37,871 nt of DNA from a candidate division KSB1 bacterium (GTDB taxonomy: Bacteria > Zhuqueibacterota > Zhuqueibacteria > Oleimicrobiales > Geothermoviventaceae): the NCBI GenBank assembly GCA_034506315.1, contig JAPDPT010000032.1:1-37871 (forward strand), in the 5' to 3' direction. Below, piece after piece: positions 1 to 7,731 of this stretch (its first letter is position 1; the number at the start of each line of letters is the position of its first letter). Both the position numbers and the translations under genes were made by a program. The notes beneath the pieces were generated by a model. It ran no database searches. It was not told the DNA's origin and saw only the letters and a program-made list of their open reading frames with translations.

Positions 1-138
1 GTGGTCCTTCTCTGGGAGAATCGGCGACCTCTGATAAGGAGCCGCTATGGGCGTCTGGCGGCGGATCTGCTCCGCGAGGCTTTTCTCGACGCGGCGTGCT
101 CCTTGCGCCCGGTACCTATAGGGCTCCCGAGGAGCTAA
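1..138 (+). CDS. possible C-terminal end of an unknown gene entering from the left
   Basis: Frame 1 is open from the window edge to a TAA at 136-138, giving a 45-residue tail with a plausible amphipathic helix (LAADLLREAFLDAA). No family is recognisable from so short a piece. It could be the last part of a gene upstream of the cas operon, or a chance open frame in GC-rich DNA. The other two frames read less protein-like. Low confidence. Confidence 0.28.
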   Translation: MVLLWENRRPLIRSRYGRLAADLLREAFLDAACSLRPVPIGLPRS

Positions 139-708
139 GCCGCCTGTCATTCTCGGCTCCTGTCTCCTCCCTGGGGGCCGGGAGCACGGAGCTCTCCGGC
201 GCAGGTGTCGATGCTGCCTCACGTTTCTGGGAGACAGGACACAGGAGGCCACGCCCTTTCCAGGACGGTGCGAACGGTCTTTGAGGCTACCACGAGCTGA
301 TACATGCTCGGGGGGAGGCCGAGCGAGTTCGCGAATCTTGTTGACAAGCTCTCAAGCGTTGTATAGATTCGGTGCAGGCTGGGAGCACCGGCGAAGGAGA
401 GGGGGACCACGGCGTCGGATAAGGAGGGAGTAGGTTAGCCTGCCAAGAGCGTCCGCGGGGGCCATCTTCGAGACCTCTCCAAAAGGGATTGAGCCCGGTA
501 CGGGGAGACGGGTTCGGTCTTCTCCGGAAAGGACGTGCGCCTCAGGAGGAGCGTTGTCGCATTCCACGCTCGAGTGGTGCAGTGCCCGCCGGCGTTGTGT
601 ACGGCATTAGTGCCTGCTGCCGGAGCATCGGGCTGCCGAGGGCGACGTACCTCGTACAGCGAGCGCAGAAGTGGGTGGTGCATTACGTCCGTTGCCACGA
701 GGCGAGGA
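139..708. other. 570-bp gap upstream of the cas operon
   Basis: No convincing gene is seen; the open frames on either strand have no recognisable domain or good ribosome-binding site. It contains a promoter candidate at 341-367 and a 9-nt inverted repeat (CCTGTCTCC at 159-167, its complement at 230-238). There is no array of direct repeats, so it is not a CRISPR array. An open frame continues in frame with cas10 up to 535, but its translation is Arg/Cys-rich and unlike Cas10. Confidence 0.5.
341..367 (+). promoter_or_regulatory. candidate sigma-70-type promoter for the cas operon
   Basis: TTGACA at 341-346 is a perfect -35 box. TATAGA at 362-367 is a fair -10 box, after a short 15-bp spacer. 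Transcription would begin near 375 and leave a leader of roughly 330 nt before cas10. The short spacer is the main weakness. No other promoter-like pair stands out in this gap. Confidence 0.38.
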
Positions 709-2979
709 ATGGCAGAGTTCCAGGACTTCCTGACAGGCAGGGTCTACAGGGCCGGCGATAAGTGGCTGGCGTACGTACAGTCCCACCTTGCAACCCTCCT
801 ATCGGAAAGGCTCCAACGGGCCAGCTCGCGGGACTGGGCAGACGTCGCGGCCAAGTTCTGGTCGCAGGACTACCACGAGCTTGTGTTCCCCCTGCGGTTT
901 GGCTTCGTCTGGAAGTCGCCTCGCCAAATCGAAGCGATCGCTCTGTTCGGCGAGGCGCAGCAAGTCGATCTGGACTCTTTTGCCGATCGACCTTTACGGA
1001 GCCGACGGGGGGACACCGATCGACTGCCGCCTATCTGGCCCGGCGAGGAGGGGAATCCACAGCAACTGGTTCCAGAACGTGCCCTCGTCCAGGCCCTGGT
1101 GCTGAACCTCCTGCTGCGTAAGCGACAGGAGGTGTCGCACCTCGGCGAGGCGAGGTTGGGTTGCCTGCTGGCCCCCCTCTTGGACGCGCTCCAGCCCAAA
1201 TTCCCATTGCCGGATCGGGCCGTCCAGGTGGCTGAATGGTTTCTGGGGCGAAGGCTGGAGCCACCTGAAGGGCTGCCGGAGGACGTGCTGCGGTGCGCGC
1301 GCGATCAATCGGCCGACGGTGTGGACGCCTCGGTCGCCCTGGGCTTGGTGGCGGTGCAGCGCATTAAGACCTACGTGTTCGAATCGCACGGCTTGCCCGA
1401 AATCCGGGGCGCCTCCACTCTCCTCGATATCTGCACAGAAGAGGGTGCGCGCCGTGTGGCCAAGGAGCTCGGACCGGAGGTGGTGCTGCGCGCTGCTGGA
1501 TCCACCCTTGTCTTCCTCGCGCCGGATGAATCGACCGCTGAGCGACTGTGTCATCAGATCCGTGCCGATTTCCTTGAAAAGACGACCGTGGCCCATGTGG
1601 CCGACGCCACCTGCTCCGTCAGCCTCAGCGACCTTCTGGGCAAGTTCCAGGAGGCCATGGGACGGGCATTCGCGCGGCTGGAGCAGCGCAGGTCCCAGAC
1701 GTCGTCCTCCATGGAGGGAGTTCTCCCCTTCGAAGCACGCTGTTCCTTCTGTGGCATCCGCCCTGCCGAAGGCTGGGTCTCCGCACCGGAGGAGCCCCGG
1801 CTAAGCTGTGAGCCCTGCGCAATCAAGAGGAGCTGGGGACTGAAGGAGCGAAAGCGCAAGGCGGACGAGCTTCTGGCCGAGCTCGGGCTGAGCGATCCAG
1901 ACCGACTCGGCGTTGACCCGAAGGACTACGTGGCCGAGGCGCTTGGGGAGGATTCCGACGCGGAGCGAGGCTTCATCCCGACCTGGAGCGGGCGGAAGCT
2001 CTTGGCTACCGTCTACGGGGACGGCAATAACTTCGGAGCCGTAAATCAACGTCTCGGCAGTCTGGCCCTTGCCCTGCAATGGACCCACCGGGTGGCCAGA
2101 ACCACCCGCCTGGCGGCAGCGATCGGATTGGCTGCCGGTACGATGGCCGCCGCCGACCGGAATAAGCCCCTTCGCAAGTTGCCTTTCCAGGTCCTCCAGC
2201 TCGGGGGAGACGATTTGTGCCTCTTCGCCTGGTCTCCGGTTGCGCTCTACTTTGCCGAAACCTTCCTCCGGTTGACGGACCTCGAATTTGAACCCTCCGG
2301 AAACGGGAGCTGGGCCCAGCGACCGCCGAGCTTTTCCCTTGGTCTGGTGGTCACCGACCGGAAGGCTTCGGTGCGCAGGACCGTACAGATGGCCGAGGAT
2401 GAGGTTCTCGCCTGGGCTAAGAGAGCCCACGCACAGGATCCGAGCGCGGGCCGGGGGACGATGTCCTACGTGTTGGCGCCGGCACAGGATCAGCTGCCGG
2501 ACGACTTCAGCTCCTACCTCGGCTCGGGGAGCGCAGGCCCGTCGGGGTTCGCTGACTCCCTTGCCTGGGAGGACGGCTACTTTGTGCGCGAGGACCAGGC
2601 CACGCGGTTGTGTTTGACCCTGCGGCCGTACCGCGCCGCCGAGCTCGCCTTCCTACGACAGCTTGCGGAAAACATGCGTGGCTCCGAAGGCCCGATCCAG
2701 CGCCTGACGCGGCCGTTCCTACGCCACGCCCCCACCGCCGCCCTCCTGCACTTCGCTTATCAGGCGGGCCGGCTTGGCCGAAGACGAGGGGGGAAGTGGA
2801 TCGCGAGCCTCCTCGGTCAATCGTGGCCGGGGTGCCCCGATGTGTCCTGTTTCCCGGGGGTGCCCTCAGTCCGGCTGAAAGGGCGCTTGCTCTTGGGACT
2901 TCGGCCAGCGCAACCGGGCAAGATCACCTGGTTTAGCCCTCTGCTGGATCTGCTTGAGTGGCTGAAGATGCTCGATTAG
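709..2979 (+). CDS. cas10: Cas10-family large subunit of a type III-D effector, HD nuclease domain absent
   Basis: This is the 756-residue large subunit of a type III CRISPR ribonucleoprotein. It would bind crRNA-guided subunits and, on target RNA recognition, make cyclic oligoadenylate. Seen: a first palm region around residues 215-300 (with EIRGAS), a Cys4 zinc-binding treble (C345, C348, C367, C370), and a second palm domain with YGDGNN (436-441) and an intact GGDD at 499-502. A helical C-terminus follows. No His-Asp pair of the usual N-terminal HD nuclease is visible, so DNase activity is probably missing while cyclase activity is likely kept. ATG 709 is chosen because the longer in-frame extension to 535 is low-complexity Arg/Cys-rich; GAGGCGAGG precedes the ATG. 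First gene of a ten-gene operon. Confidence 0.9.
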   Translation: MAEFQDFLTGRVYRAGDKWLAYVQSHLATLLSERLQRASSRDWADVAAKFWSQDYHELVFPLRFGFVWKSPRQIEAIALFGEAQQVDLDSFADRPLRSRRGDTDRLPPIWPGEEGNPQQLVPERALVQALVLNLLLRKRQEVSHLGEARLGCLLAPLLDALQPKFPLPDRAVQVAEWFLGRRLEPPEGLPEDVLRCARDQSADGVDASVALGLVAVQRIKTYVFESHGLPEIRGASTLLDICTEEGARRVAKELGPEVVLRAAGSTLVFLAPDESTAERLCHQIRADFLEKTTVAHVADATCSVSLSDLLGKFQEAMGRAFARLEQRRSQTSSSMEGVLPFEARCSFCGIRPAEGWVSAPEEPRLSCEPCAIKRSWGLKERKRKADELLAELGLSDPDRLGVDPKDYVAEALGEDSDAERGFIPTWSGRKLLATVYGDGNNFGAVNQRLGSLALALQWTHRVARTTRLAAAIGLAAGTMAAADRNKPLRKLPFQVLQLGGDDLCLFAWSPVALYFAETFLRLTDLEFEPSGNGSWAQRPPSFSLGLVVTDRKASVRRTVQMAEDEVLAWAKRAHAQDPSAGRGTMSYVLAPAQDQLPDDFSSYLGSGSAGPSGFADSLAWEDGYFVREDQATRLCLTLRPYRAAELAFLRQLAENMRGSEGPIQRLTRPFLRHAPTAALLHFAYQAGRLGRRRGGKWIASLLGQSWPGCPDVSCFPGVPSVRLKGRLLLGLRPAQPGKITWFSPLLDLLEWLKMLD

Positions 2980-2989
2980 GAGGCGAAGA

Positions 2990-3703
2990 ATGGCGTACGC
3001 CTGGCGGGCACTCGTTCGAATAACAGCCCGAAGCCCAATTTTCACCCTCGGTCCCGGGCGTTCCCTGCCGATGGTGGATCGGACCCTTCTTTTGGACGAA
3101 GAGGGGCGCCCGCTGATCCTGGCGTCGTCGGTGCGGGGACGCTGCCGGGCCCAGCTGGAGCGTCTGCTGAGGGCGAACGGACAGCCTGTGTGCACGCCGC
3201 CGCTCCCGGAGTGGACCTGTCCCCACAACCGGGAAGTGGCGCTTCAGCTCGGCCAGGGGCCCCAATACTGCCTTGCCTGCAGAATCTTCGGAAGCCCCTG
3301 GCGAGAATCGGCGGTGTACTTCAGCGACTTCCGGCTGGATGCGGGAGAGGATCTGGGCCTTCCCACCTTCGTCACCGAACGCATTGGGGTGGGCATGAGC
3401 CGGAAACTGGGGGCGGCCGAGGAGAAGCGCCTGTACCTCACCGAAGCGGGTCCCGCCGGAGTCGAGCTGCACTTCTTCGGCACCGTCGAGGGGGAAACCG
3501 AGAAGGACGAGTTGGCCTGGCTCCTTGCCTCTCTTAGCTCCCTCACGCATTTGGGCGGGCAGAAGGGCCGCGGTTTGGGTCGCGTGAGGGTAACGGTTGA
3601 GTCCCTGGCGATCGCTCAGGAGGACGGGAGCTGGAAGACGGTAGACGTAGGCACCTGGCTACCTGAGGTCTTGCGCGATGCAATGCGTACACGTGCGTCT
3701 TGA
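2990..3703 (+). CDS. Cas7-group RAMP protein (Csm3-like), first of four
   Basis: This 237-residue backbone subunit would coat crRNA and may cleave target RNA. Seen: an N-terminal RRM-like strand, an Asp at residue 30 (MVDRTLLLDE) at the position of the Csm3 catalytic Asp, the degenerate signature ASSVRGR in place of the usual GSSLKG, a Cys cluster (C68, C77, C94, C97) around CLACRIFGSPW, and the glycine-rich RAMP loop GGQKGRGLG at 189-197. AGGAGG sits 7 nt before the ATG. It starts 10 nt after cas10 and overlaps csx10 by 26 nt, so translation is coupled. Family identity is clear; whether D30 is catalytic is inferred by alignment by eye with S. thermophilus Csm3 D33. Confidence 0.85.
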   Translation: MAYAWRALVRITARSPIFTLGPGRSLPMVDRTLLLDEEGRPLILASSVRGRCRAQLERLLRANGQPVCTPPLPEWTCPHNREVALQLGQGPQYCLACRIFGSPWRESAVYFSDFRLDAGEDLGLPTFVTERIGVGMSRKLGAAEEKRLYLTEAGPAGVELHFFGTVEGETEKDELAWLLASLSSLTHLGGQKGRGLGRVRVTVESLAIAQEDGSWKTVDVGTWLPEVLRDAMRTRAS

Positions 3704-4949
3704 GCCCGTACAGCCGCTGCTTTTGGGCGGCGGGCTTCCCAGCGAGCAGGAACGTGCGACGCGGCAGTACGTAGCGGGCAGTGTGTGGCGCGGAGCCGTA
3801 GCCCGTGGCCTACTCCGGCCTCGGGGTCTGTGGCCATCGCAAAGGGACACATCCGGGATGGGGCTGCCCGAGGACTTGCGGGAACTGTTTCTCGGCCCGG
3901 AGGCCGCGCGCTTCGGTTACCTGTACCCTCTGGTCGCCGAGGCGGGGCCGATCCAGCCACGGGATGCCTTTCCTCTTCCTCTGACCGCCCGAACCTGCAA
4001 GGCGGTACCTGGTTTCCCATCCGAGGGCGGCCATGGGATAGTGGACGTCCTGGGAGCGGAGTTGCGCCGCTTTGTGGCAGGTGAGCGGGGTGGTGTTCGG
4101 TGCCCGCATCGCGATTGCCACGAACCCCTGCAACGCTATCGGAAGATCGCGGCCTACACCGACGCCGAGGATCGGCTGAGCTATCGCACCGTGGGCCTGC
4201 CCCTGCGGACGCATGTCCGGGTGGGGTTGAACCGCGCCCTCGAGACCGCCGAAGAAGGCGTGCTTTACTCTTTCACAACGGTGCAGCCGCGGGCGGGAGC
4301 TCGGGCCGTGAGCTTTGTCGGCACCCTGCGGATTCACGGGACGCAGTTGCAAACGTTGCGACAGGAGATGGACCGGCATCTCCGCAAGGAAGGGGGGTGC
4401 TATTCGGTGCGTCTGGGGTCGGCGCGGGCGAGGGGACATGGCCTCGCGCGCCTGTGCCTGGACCCGTCGCAAACCGCTGCCCTTCCGCCACTCGAGCAGC
4501 GGCTGGACGATTTCCAGGAGAAACTGCTCGCCGGAAGAGCCGACGATGGCCTGTTGTACTTCGCAATTACCTTACGCTCGCCGTTGCTGCTTCTGGACAG
4601 ACAGGGCCAACCTCTTCAGGGCCTCGAAGAGGGGGTGCTTCTGGACTACTTGGGTCCCGAGGCTCAGGAGGTTGAAGTACTCCAAGAGGTCTCCACTTTG
4701 GAGTGGACGTTAGTCCAGGGCTGGAATGCGGCGTGGCTTCTGCCGAAGCCGGTGGTGAAGGTTCTGGCCCCCGGCTCGGTGCTGGTATTCCGGGCGCCGA
4801 GGCAAGCTCGCAATAGGGTGATTGCCGCTCTGGAGAGGGCCGAGGCGAGAGGATTGGGCGAGCGGCTGGAGGAAGGGATGGGGGAGGTGGTGGCCTGCCA
4901 TCCCTTCCACGTGGTCTTTGACCTTTCGGACGCCGGAGGAGGTGGCTGA
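3678..4949 (+). CDS. csx10: Csx10, Cas5-group RAMP protein diagnostic of subtype III-D
   Basis: At 423 residues this has the size of Csx10, the subunit that marks subtype III-D and is thought to cap the crRNA 5' handle end of the complex. Seen: the family signature at residues 178-199, where an Arg-Val-Gly-x-Asn-Arg run leads into AEEGVLYSF. There is an N-terminal RAMP strand with LGGGLPSEQ, a GSVWRGA motif at 35-41 equivalent to the G-[ST]-x-[LVIW]-[RK]-G signature, and a possible zinc site CPHRDCHEP at 142-150. A second RAMP-like half runs from about residue 290 to the end. The gene overlaps the preceding cas7 by 26 nt, and its stop shares one base with the next ATG. Confidence 0.87.
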   Translation: MQCVHVRLEPVQPLLLGGGLPSEQERATRQYVAGSVWRGAVARGLLRPRGLWPSQRDTSGMGLPEDLRELFLGPEAARFGYLYPLVAEAGPIQPRDAFPLPLTARTCKAVPGFPSEGGHGIVDVLGAELRRFVAGERGGVRCPHRDCHEPLQRYRKIAAYTDAEDRLSYRTVGLPLRTHVRVGLNRALETAEEGVLYSFTTVQPRAGARAVSFVGTLRIHGTQLQTLRQEMDRHLRKEGGCYSVRLGSARARGHGLARLCLDPSQTAALPPLEQRLDDFQEKLLAGRADDGLLYFAITLRSPLLLLDRQGQPLQGLEEGVLLDYLGPEAQEVEVLQEVSTLEWTLVQGWNAAWLLPKPVVKVLAPGSVLVFRAPRQARNRVIAALERAEARGLGERLEEGMGEVVACHPFHVVFDLSDAGGGG

Positions 4950-5317
4950 TGTCTGTACAACACGATGATCTGGTGCGCCGGGCCGAAAAACTGGCGCTGA
5001 GCATTCAGGCTGAGCTGGAGGAAGGCAAGAACCAGCTGACGAAGGCCATCGACGTAGTCCGAGAGAGCCGCAGTCTACGGGTGTTCCTGAACTGGCTTGC
5101 CTATCAGGCGGGCCGAGCGGGCGGAAGCGGATTCTGGCAGCAGAAGGCGGGGAATTCAGGTGCGCTCCATACGGCACTGGCTTATGAGGTAGAGCAGATC
5201 GAGAAGCAGTACGGCAAAGAGGCTGTGGACGCCGTGCTCTGGTTCCTCGGCTATTTCCGAAGGGCGGTGATCGGTCGGGAGGTGTTGCAGAAGATGAAGC
5301 AGGCCATGGCGTCGTGA
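4949..5317 (+). CDS. cas11: Cas11-like small helical subunit (Csm2/Cmr5-type)
   Basis: This 122-residue, almost wholly alpha-helical protein sits where type III-D loci carry their small subunit. Such subunits stack along the effector and contact the target strand. Features: heptad-like charged helices at 5-55 and 65-120, a stretch LRVFLNWLAYQAGRAGG and a basic C-terminus. The start codon overlaps the csx10 stop (TGATG), with GGAGGAGG just upstream, which is a translational-coupling arrangement. Sequence similarity in Cas11 proteins is weak, so the call rests on size, helicity and position between csx10 and cas7. Confidence 0.68.
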   Translation: MSVQHDDLVRRAEKLALSIQAELEEGKNQLTKAIDVVRESRSLRVFLNWLAYQAGRAGGSGFWQQKAGNSGALHTALAYEVEQIEKQYGKEAVDAVLWFLGYFRRAVIGREVLQKMKQAMAS

Positions 5318-5408
5318 GCCCTCTTGGGGCCGATCAAAATCGCCTGTCCGAACGGAAGCTGAGGTCGAAACCATTCTCACAAGAACGTGCATTTCTCCGA
5401 GGTGCTCT

Positions 5409-6248
5409 ATGGCCATGTGGGACACGTTCTCGAACCAGCTCTTGATCCGCGGGGAGCTTGTGGCCACGACGGCCCTCCGGATTGGCTCGGGGGTGGAAGC
5501 GCTGGATCCTGCAGGGGCTGACCTCCCCGTGATCCGTGATAGTCTGGGGCGTCCGTTCATACCCGGATCTTCTCTGCGAGGCGTACTGCGGAGCCACGTC
5601 GAGCGGATCGTTCGCTCCCTGGAACCTTCCCCCGGCCAGGGTCAGGGCGCCTGCGATCCCGTGACGGAAAACGCCTGGTGCATCCGCGGGGAGCACATGG
5701 AGGAGTTTCGCAAGCAAGAACAGAGCAAAGGGCCAGGGGGCCTCGCCGAACTGGTGTGGAAAAGGTCGTGCCGGGTCTGCCGGGTGTTCGGAAGCCCCTG
5801 GCTGGCCTCTCGGGTGCGCATCACGGACCTCTACCCTGTCGAAGGTAATCCGTGGCACATCCAGGTACGCGATGGTGTGGCTATCGACCGCGACAAGGAG
5901 ACGGTCAGGAACAAGTACGACTTCGAGGTCGTGACGGCGGGAGCCCGCTTCCAGCTCGAAATCGTGGCCGACAACCTGGACGAGGTCGAGCGTGGCCTGC
6001 TATGGCTGGTTGTCCGCGAGCTGCGGGACGGACGTCTACGAGTCGGGGGCTTCCGCGGGCGCGGGCTGGGTTCGGTACGGGTCGAGAAGCTGAAGCTCCA
6101 GTTCGTCTCCGCAGAGGACCGGGATAAATGGCTGGCCTACCTGGTGAAGGGCGAGATGCAGGATCTCCAACCAGACGTAGCGGACGAGTGGCTCAACGCC
6201 CTCATCCACGAGATGACGGGAGGACGGGAATGCACGGCGGTTTCGTGA
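5409..6248 (+). CDS. Cas7-group RAMP protein (Csm3-like), second of four
   Basis: This 279-residue Csm3-type backbone subunit has every hallmark. GADLPVIRD places D38 at the catalytic Asp position. GSSLRGVLRSH at 53-63 is the classical signature. A Cys-containing insertion carries CDPVTENAWC and CRVCRVFGSPW, and is typically zinc-stabilised. The Gly-rich loop GGFRGRGLG lies near residues 213-221. It follows a 91-nt gap, the largest between effector genes, in which I see no hairpin or promoter. ATG 5409 and ATG 5415 are both possible starts. It overlaps the next gene by 19 nt. Target-RNA cleavage activity is inferred from the family. Confidence 0.88.
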   Translation: MAMWDTFSNQLLIRGELVATTALRIGSGVEALDPAGADLPVIRDSLGRPFIPGSSLRGVLRSHVERIVRSLEPSPGQGQGACDPVTENAWCIRGEHMEEFRKQEQSKGPGGLAELVWKRSCRVCRVFGSPWLASRVRITDLYPVEGNPWHIQVRDGVAIDRDKETVRNKYDFEVVTAGARFQLEIVADNLDEVERGLLWLVVRELRDGRLRVGGFRGRGLGSVRVEKLKLQFVSAEDRDKWLAYLVKGEMQDLQPDVADEWLNALIHEMTGGRECTAVS

Positions 6249-7153
6249 ATGAAATCGTTCTCACGCTCCGCATCATGCCCCGAAGCCCGCTCCTCATCAA
6301 GTCAGGGGCGGAAGGCGATCTCCAGATCGATCCCACCTTGCCGGACATGAACTTCGTCCGTACCTACCGCAACGGCAGGTCCGAGGTCTATCTGCCGGGC
6401 TCCTCGCTCCGGGGCGTATTGCGCAGCCACGCCGAACGACTGATCCGCTCCGTGGAACCGGAGGTCGGTAACGGCAAGGGGGCATGCGACCCAAACCTTG
6501 AAAAGGGGAGCCGAGGCCCCCTTCGACCGGCCTGTTTCCGAGGCGAAAAGGAACTCACCGAAAAAACAGGCCCCGAAGCCTACAATCAGTCCTGCCGAGC
6601 CTGCCGAATCTTCGGCAACACCGCCCTGGCCGGGAGGGTCAGAATAGAGGACTTCCATCTGGCCGACCGATCTGAGCCGAGATTAGAAGTGCGCCACGGG
6701 GTTGCCATCGACCGGGTCACCGGCTCGGTAGCCCAGGGCCCGTTCGAAATGGAGATTCTGGTGGACGGGGAATTCCGCGGCTCCCTTACGATCCGCAACT
6801 TCACCCTGGGCCAGTTCGCCCTCCTCTGCGCCTCTCTCCTGGATATCGGCGATGGGCTCGTGCCGATCGGATTCGGCAAGTCGAAGGGACTGGGCCGTGT
6901 GCAGCTTCGTTTCGACGAATTGATGTACAGGACGATCGAGAAGCACGAGGGACAGATCCGAGGCGTCGGCTCTCTGGCCCCCCACCTCGGCAAGGATTAC
7001 CGCCTGCCGCCCCCCGAACTGGAGGTGGCCTCGTGGCCGCTGGAGGCAAAACCCCTGCGCGGATTCTGGGTGAGCGAGAGCAGCTCCCACGAGACCATCC
7101 GCACCATCCTTGAGGGCCTGGTTCCCCTCTGGCTTCGGGAGGTGGGACGATGA
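6230..7153 (+). CDS. Cas7-group RAMP protein (Csm3-like), third of four
   Basis: This 307-residue backbone subunit is closely related in layout to the preceding one. LPDMNFVRT puts D39 at the catalytic position; GSSLRGVLRSHAER at 57-70 is the signature. A Cys pair CRACRIFG follows an insertion rich in Glu/Lys, and GFGKSKGLGRV is the Gly-rich loop. ATG 6230 is preceded by GGGAGGACGGGA and overlaps the previous gene; GTG 6245 is an alternative start that would remove the overlap. The longer open frame back to 6128 runs through the upstream gene and is not expected to be coding. The similarity to the neighbour suggests a tandem duplication within the operon. Confidence 0.87.
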   Translation: MHGGFVNEIVLTLRIMPRSPLLIKSGAEGDLQIDPTLPDMNFVRTYRNGRSEVYLPGSSLRGVLRSHAERLIRSVEPEVGNGKGACDPNLEKGSRGPLRPACFRGEKELTEKTGPEAYNQSCRACRIFGNTALAGRVRIEDFHLADRSEPRLEVRHGVAIDRVTGSVAQGPFEMEILVDGEFRGSLTIRNFTLGQFALLCASLLDIGDGLVPIGFGKSKGLGRVQLRFDELMYRTIEKHEGQIRGVGSLAPHLGKDYRLPPPELEVASWPLEAKPLRGFWVSESSSHETIRTILEGLVPLWLREVGR

Positions 7154-7719
7154 GCGAGAGGGGCTACCGGTATCTGCTCGACCCTCGCATCCCCTGCACC
7201 GAGTTGCTGGCCCAGCTGAAGGAGGCGGGCCTGTTCCCGTCCGGGGAGAGCTGGTGGTTTGCCTGGAACGCGGTAGAGTTGGTTCTCCCTTCTGTGTGGG
7301 ACGGACCCACCGACGTGAGGGGCGAGTGGGCCCATTTCCGCCTGTTTTCGCCCAAAGCGGAACTCCGGCTGAGTGTCCGGATGGCATGGCTCAGCGCCAG
7401 CCTTCTCACGGAGCAATTTCCGCCTGCCCCCACTTGGTCCTCGCTCTGCGTGGGCGAGCCGGAGGATTTCGAGGTCCGACCATCGCGGAGAGTCCTGCTG
7501 GGCAAGAGAATGACCATGGCGGACTCCGAGGTCCGTGGTGAGGTTTGGCTTCCGAGGCCGCTGACGTACGGAATCCCGGACCAGTTGGATAAGGCGATGA
7601 CGGTGCACGTTCTGGAATATCGTCGGGAAGCGGCCTGGGCGGCGACGCGCTATTGTCGCCTCGAGTTCGTGGCGCCCGGATCGTGGCGCCTTGATTCCGG
7701 CACGGGCGATCGTAGCTGA
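7150..7719 (+). CDS. csx19: Csx19-like type III-D accessory protein
   Basis: This 189-residue protein lies between the third and fourth cas7 genes, which is where Csx19 sits in many III-D loci. It has no RAMP glycine loop. Visible traits: several Trp residues (WWFAWN near 36), an alternating-strand middle (ELRLSVRMAW) and a C-terminal strand pair ending VLEYRREAAWAATRYCRLEF, which resembles my recollection of Csx19. It starts with a 4-nt ATGA overlap with the preceding stop. The role of Csx19 in the complex is not well established. The name rests on position, size and partial resemblance. Confidence 0.55.
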   Translation: MSERGYRYLLDPRIPCTELLAQLKEAGLFPSGESWWFAWNAVELVLPSVWDGPTDVRGEWAHFRLFSPKAELRLSVRMAWLSASLLTEQFPPAPTWSSLCVGEPEDFEVRPSRRVLLGKRMTMADSEVRGEVWLPRPLTYGIPDQLDKAMTVHVLEYRREAAWAATRYCRLEFVAPGSWRLDSGTGDRS

Positions 7720-7731
7720 GGCGAGGAAGCG

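Noticed and set aside
159-238. Inverted 9-nt pair CCTGTCTCC/GGAGACAGG as a possible CRISPR repeat or operator
   Set aside because: Only one pair with about 60 nt between, no direct-repeat periodicity; expected by chance in GC-rich sequence of this length.
535-708. N-terminal extension of cas10 to 535
   Set aside because: Translation is Arg/Cys/Ser-rich and does not resemble Cas10 or an HD domain; ATG 709 begins recognisable sequence with a ribosome-binding site.
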